Part shown: positions 35,993-38,454 of the stretch, piece by piece
How the letters are laid out: the number at the start of each line of letters is the position of its first letter
How positions within the stretch are numbered: position 1 is the stretch's first letter
Source: a virus
IMG/VR virus record: IMGVR_UViG_3300027985_000605
Coordinates: 1-38,454 of that record
DNA length: 38,454 nt
Direction: 5' to 3' (one strand)
Program-made: the position numbers and the translations under genes
Notes under the pieces: model-generated
Told to the model about the DNA's origin: nothing
Seen by the model: the letters and a program-made list of their open reading frames with translations, nothing else
The model's database searches: none

Positions 35993-37954
35993 ATGCCGAC
36001 ACCGCCGCCAGGATTTGAGCTTGACCCGGTAAAGACATTGCCTGCCGGTTTCACGATGGACCAGCCGGAGACACCGCCGCCGGAAGAAACAGCCACGCCG
36101 TTATCTGAGAAGTATGCCCAATATCGAACGCCCGAAGCTGAAAAGAAAAAGAGCCTTTTGGATCTTGTGAAAGAGGATGCGACCAAAGGCAAAGAACTTG
36201 GCGAACTGGTAGCATCAATGATGGTTTCAAGCGGCGCTTATCCGGCATCCGGAATTGCAGGATTGGCAAAGTATGTAACGACGGCTCTTAAAACCGGTGA
36301 TATCGACAAGGCGCTTGCCGAAGGGCAGCAGACGATGACCGGAGTTCAAGAGGCCGCCGCAGGATTAATCCCAGCAGAATCAGCACAGAAAAAGATTGCC
36401 GCCGGAGTCGAAAAAGTAATGGAGGTTCCAGGCGTAAAGCCAACCGCTGAATTTATTGGATCGATACCGGAGCGAGGTGGCGACATCGCCATGAAAGGCG
36501 CACTTGCCGCAGGAGCATCGCCGGAAACGGCATCGTCGATAGGCGCGACAACTTCAACGGCGATATCAGGCATACCCGAAGTAATGGGCGGCATGTCACA
36601 GCTTAGAAGCGCAGGCAAGGCAGTGAGCGCCGGGACCAAGGCCGCCGAAGTTGCCAAAGAAATTGCCGACATTGAAAAGCAAGGTGTACGGGTTGCGACA
36701 TCGGATGTTTTTAAGCCCACAAGCCGTGCCGGAAAGCTGGTTGAAAGGGCCGCTGAAAGTACAATGGGACCAAGCGCCGGGTATCGTGCCGGTCAGCAGG
36801 CTGAACGAGTTGACATGATAAAAGACTTCGCCAGGCAATATGGGGCAGACGAAGCAGCGCCTTACATAGACCAGGTGTATAAGGATCTGGATAAAACCTG
36901 GAGCAATAAGCTTTCAAAATCAGCTAAAGACAAAAAAGAAGTGATTAACCGGCTCGATCAAAACGGAGTCGTCACGGTCGATAAGACGAAGGCAAAAATA
37001 GACAATGAAATAGCAAGATTAAAAGCCGAAAGCCCATCCGGCGGCAATGATGCTTTGATTCAAGAGCTTGAAAATTTCAAAACTGATATCGACGGTCAAA
37101 GTCTGACAAAAATTGAAGCGGCAAGAAAAAGACTTGGAAATAACCTGGCGGAAAATAAAGACCTGGCCCATTTAAAAGATGAGGGGCAGAAGATAGCCGG
37201 AAGCCTCTATAAAAATCTTAATGAAGAAATGGGCGATTTTATCCAGCAGCAAGGCGGCAAGGCCGATTTCGTAAAGTGGAAAGTGGCTAATAAAAAGATA
37301 TCAAAATTAAATGATAATTTACGTTACCAGACGCTTAGATCAGTATTAGCCAAAGGCCGCCAAACACCGGAAGATGTTCGCAGGCTCTTAATGAGCGCGA
37401 AGCCGAGCGAAGTCAAGTTGCTTTACCGCAATCTATCGCCGGTAGGTCGCAGAAACGCCCAAATGGCATTGATACAGGAAGCAGTCGAAAAAGCTGGTGG
37501 ATTTGACGAATTCACGCCGGATAAATTTAAGAATCAATTGAAGCGCATCAAAAAACAAACCGGCGTATTTTTTACCGGAGAAGATGAAAAGGCGATAGAG
37601 GGAGCCTATAAAGCGCTTAAGATGACCGAGCAGGCAGGCAAAGCGGTAGCGGCCCCGATGACCGGCATGTCCAACCTACCTTATGTGACGACGATATTAG
37701 GCGGCATGATGGGCGGATATGCGGGCGGCGGCGCGGGATCTGCAATAGGAGCGCTTGCCTTGCCGATGGGACTTTCGGTAGCATCAAGAGTATACAATTC
37801 GAAACCGGTCAGAAATGCATTAATCAAGTTGGCCTACAGTCCGAAGGGCAGCGTCAAAGAGATCGAAAATATGAAAAAACTTGCGGCGGTCATGAATATC
37901 CAAAGGAAAAATATTGAGAGAATGATGGAAAAAGAAGAGGAGCAAACCCCATGA
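35993..37954 (+). CDS. Large internal virion / DNA ejection protein, 653 aa
   Basis: ATG 35993 after AGAGGATAAAAG. The N-terminus repeats the Pro-Gly-Phe pattern ('PPGFELDPVKTLPAGFTMD'), common in phage ejection proteins. Next come a long Ala/Gly-rich helical region ('GDIAMKGALAAGASPETASSIGATTS'), charged coiled coils ('KVINRLDQ'-type segments around residues 300-400) and, near the end, a glycine-rich hydrophobic patch ('TTILGGMMGGYAGGGAGSAIGALALPMGL') that may insert in membrane. The P22 gp16 position and size support the role of crossing the envelope with DNA. It overlaps the tailspike start by ATGA. Confidence 0.8.
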   Translation: MPTPPPGFELDPVKTLPAGFTMDQPETPPPEETATPLSEKYAQYRTPEAEKKKSLLDLVKEDATKGKELGELVASMMVSSGAYPASGIAGLAKYVTTALKTGDIDKALAEGQQTMTGVQEAAAGLIPAESAQKKIAAGVEKVMEVPGVKPTAEFIGSIPERGGDIAMKGALAAGASPETASSIGATTSTAISGIPEVMGGMSQLRSAGKAVSAGTKAAEVAKEIADIEKQGVRVATSDVFKPTSRAGKLVERAAESTMGPSAGYRAGQQAERVDMIKDFARQYGADEAAPYIDQVYKDLDKTWSNKLSKSAKDKKEVINRLDQNGVVTVDKTKAKIDNEIARLKAESPSGGNDALIQELENFKTDIDGQSLTKIEAARKRLGNNLAENKDLAHLKDEGQKIAGSLYKNLNEEMGDFIQQQGGKADFVKWKVANKKISKLNDNLRYQTLRSVLAKGRQTPEDVRRLLMSAKPSEVKLLYRNLSPVGRRNAQMALIQEAVEKAGGFDEFTPDKFKNQLKRIKKQTGVFFTGEDEKAIEGAYKALKMTEQAGKAVAAPMTGMSNLPYVTTILGGMMGGYAGGGAGSAIGALALPMGLSVASRVYNSKPVRNALIKLAYSPKGSVKEIENMKKLAAVMNIQRKNIERMMEKEEEQTP

Positions 37955-38454
37955 CATACTTCGCCATAACCGCCCAATATCCAGTGTTTACAGAGCTAAA
38001 CGGCACTCCTCTTGAAAACGGCTACATCTATATCGGTGAAGCCGGAAAGAATCCGGTAACAAACCCAATAACCGCCTATTGGGATGACGGCCTGCTCTAT
38101 CCTGCGGCCCAGCCGATCCGCACCCTGGCGGGCGCGCCAAACCGGGGCGGGAGCCCATCGGCAATATTCTGCAACTCCGAATTTTCAATCCTGGTAAATG
38201 ATAAAAACGGCAATCAGGTTTATTATTCTGCTACCGGGATAAAAAATTATACCGCCGCGACTTTAGAAGACCGGACAAATTATATTATGAACGGCAAGTT
38301 CAACGTTTTTCAAAGAGGCATAACCAACAACCCCGACCGATGGCAGCTTGCAGACAGCGGCTACACCGGCAGCCAGACGACATATACATTTACACTGTCA
38401 GACTCTACAATCCCGACAAACCCGACAGCATATCAGGTGTTGGATTACGCCGGA
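37951..38454 (+). CDS. Tailspike / head-bound tail fibre, N-terminal part (partial; continues at base 1)
   Basis: ATG 37951 overlaps the previous stop (ATGA). Residues 1-110 match the P22 tailspike head-binding domain: 'FTELNGTPLENGYIYIGEAG', 'TNPITAYWDDGLLYPAAQPIRT', 'PSAIFCNSEFSILVNDKNG' and NQVYYS. This domain binds the tail hub. A short linker ends in NGKFNVFQRG, where the window's repeat begins. With bases 1-948 the full protein is about 435 residues, short for a tailspike with a beta-helix, so it may act as a binding fibre. Confidence 0.9.
   Translation, partial: MTYFAITAQYPVFTELNGTPLENGYIYIGEAGKNPVTNPITAYWDDGLLYPAAQPIRTLAGAPNRGGSPSAIFCNSEFSILVNDKNGNQVYYSATGIKNYTAATLEDRTNYIMNGKFNVFQRGITNNPDRWQLADSGYTGSQTTYTFTLSDSTIPTNPTAYQVLDYAG
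38311..38454. repeat. Terminal direct repeat, right copy
   Basis: Identical to bases 1-144. Joining the ends preserves the tailspike frame. Confidence 0.95.

Overview
The window is a complete, circularly permuted tailed-phage genome. The last 144 bases (38311-38454) repeat the first 144 exactly, and one gene runs through the join, so the unique genome is about 38,310 bp. The morphogenesis block (terminase, P22-type portal, scaffold, P22-type coat, gp4- and gp10-like tail accessory factors, ejection proteins, tailspike with a P22-type head-binding domain) makes it a P22-like short-tailed phage. The host is not identified. A Gram-negative bacterium is the likely guess from the P22-type virion and the signal-peptide protein. 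I see no integrase, CI/Cro-type repressor, tRNA or CRISPR array, and no recognisable endolysin.

Layout. (1) 37951->948 and 962-1825, plus strand: tailspike and tail fibre. (2) 1810-5755, minus strand: an accessory operon with a winged-helix protein, HNH nuclease, DEDDh exoribonuclease, several small proteins and an MBL-fold hydrolase. Hairpin repeats punctuate it and an intrinsic-terminator-like hairpin precedes its first gene. (3) 5756-6378: non-coding, rich in inverted repeats. (4) 6379-7945, plus: a secreted FN3-like protein and small proteins, closed by a terminator. (5) 8079-10452, minus: RecT and small partners, with its own terminator. (6) 10486-10611: divergent AT-rich control region with direct repeats. 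(7) 10612-18262, plus: RHH regulator, Rad50/SbcC-like ATPase, Cys-rich small proteins, a replication-initiator-like gene carrying a lambda-like iteron cluster, a nuclease-like protein, small membrane proteins and a RAMP-like Gly-rich protein. (8) 18271 onward, plus: a good promoter, then a ParB-methyltransferase fusion, TerS, TerL and all virion genes, densely packed with ATGA, TAATG or TTGA overlaps.

How the parts fit. RecT plus the Rad50-like ATPase suggest phage-encoded recombination. The initiator and the iterons inside its own gene suggest theta-type replication using host helicase and polymerase, since none is encoded. The late operon then packages and builds the particle. Cargo of special interest is a cupin-SET fusion inside the virion operon, a predicted protein lysine methyltransferase.

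Integrity. TerL is split by a frameshift near 20820. One ejection-type protein is broken into three pieces, one break being an exact 10-bp tandem duplication at 35756-35775. These are either assembly or sequencing errors or real lesions. TTG start codons are common, often as TTGA stop/start overlaps.
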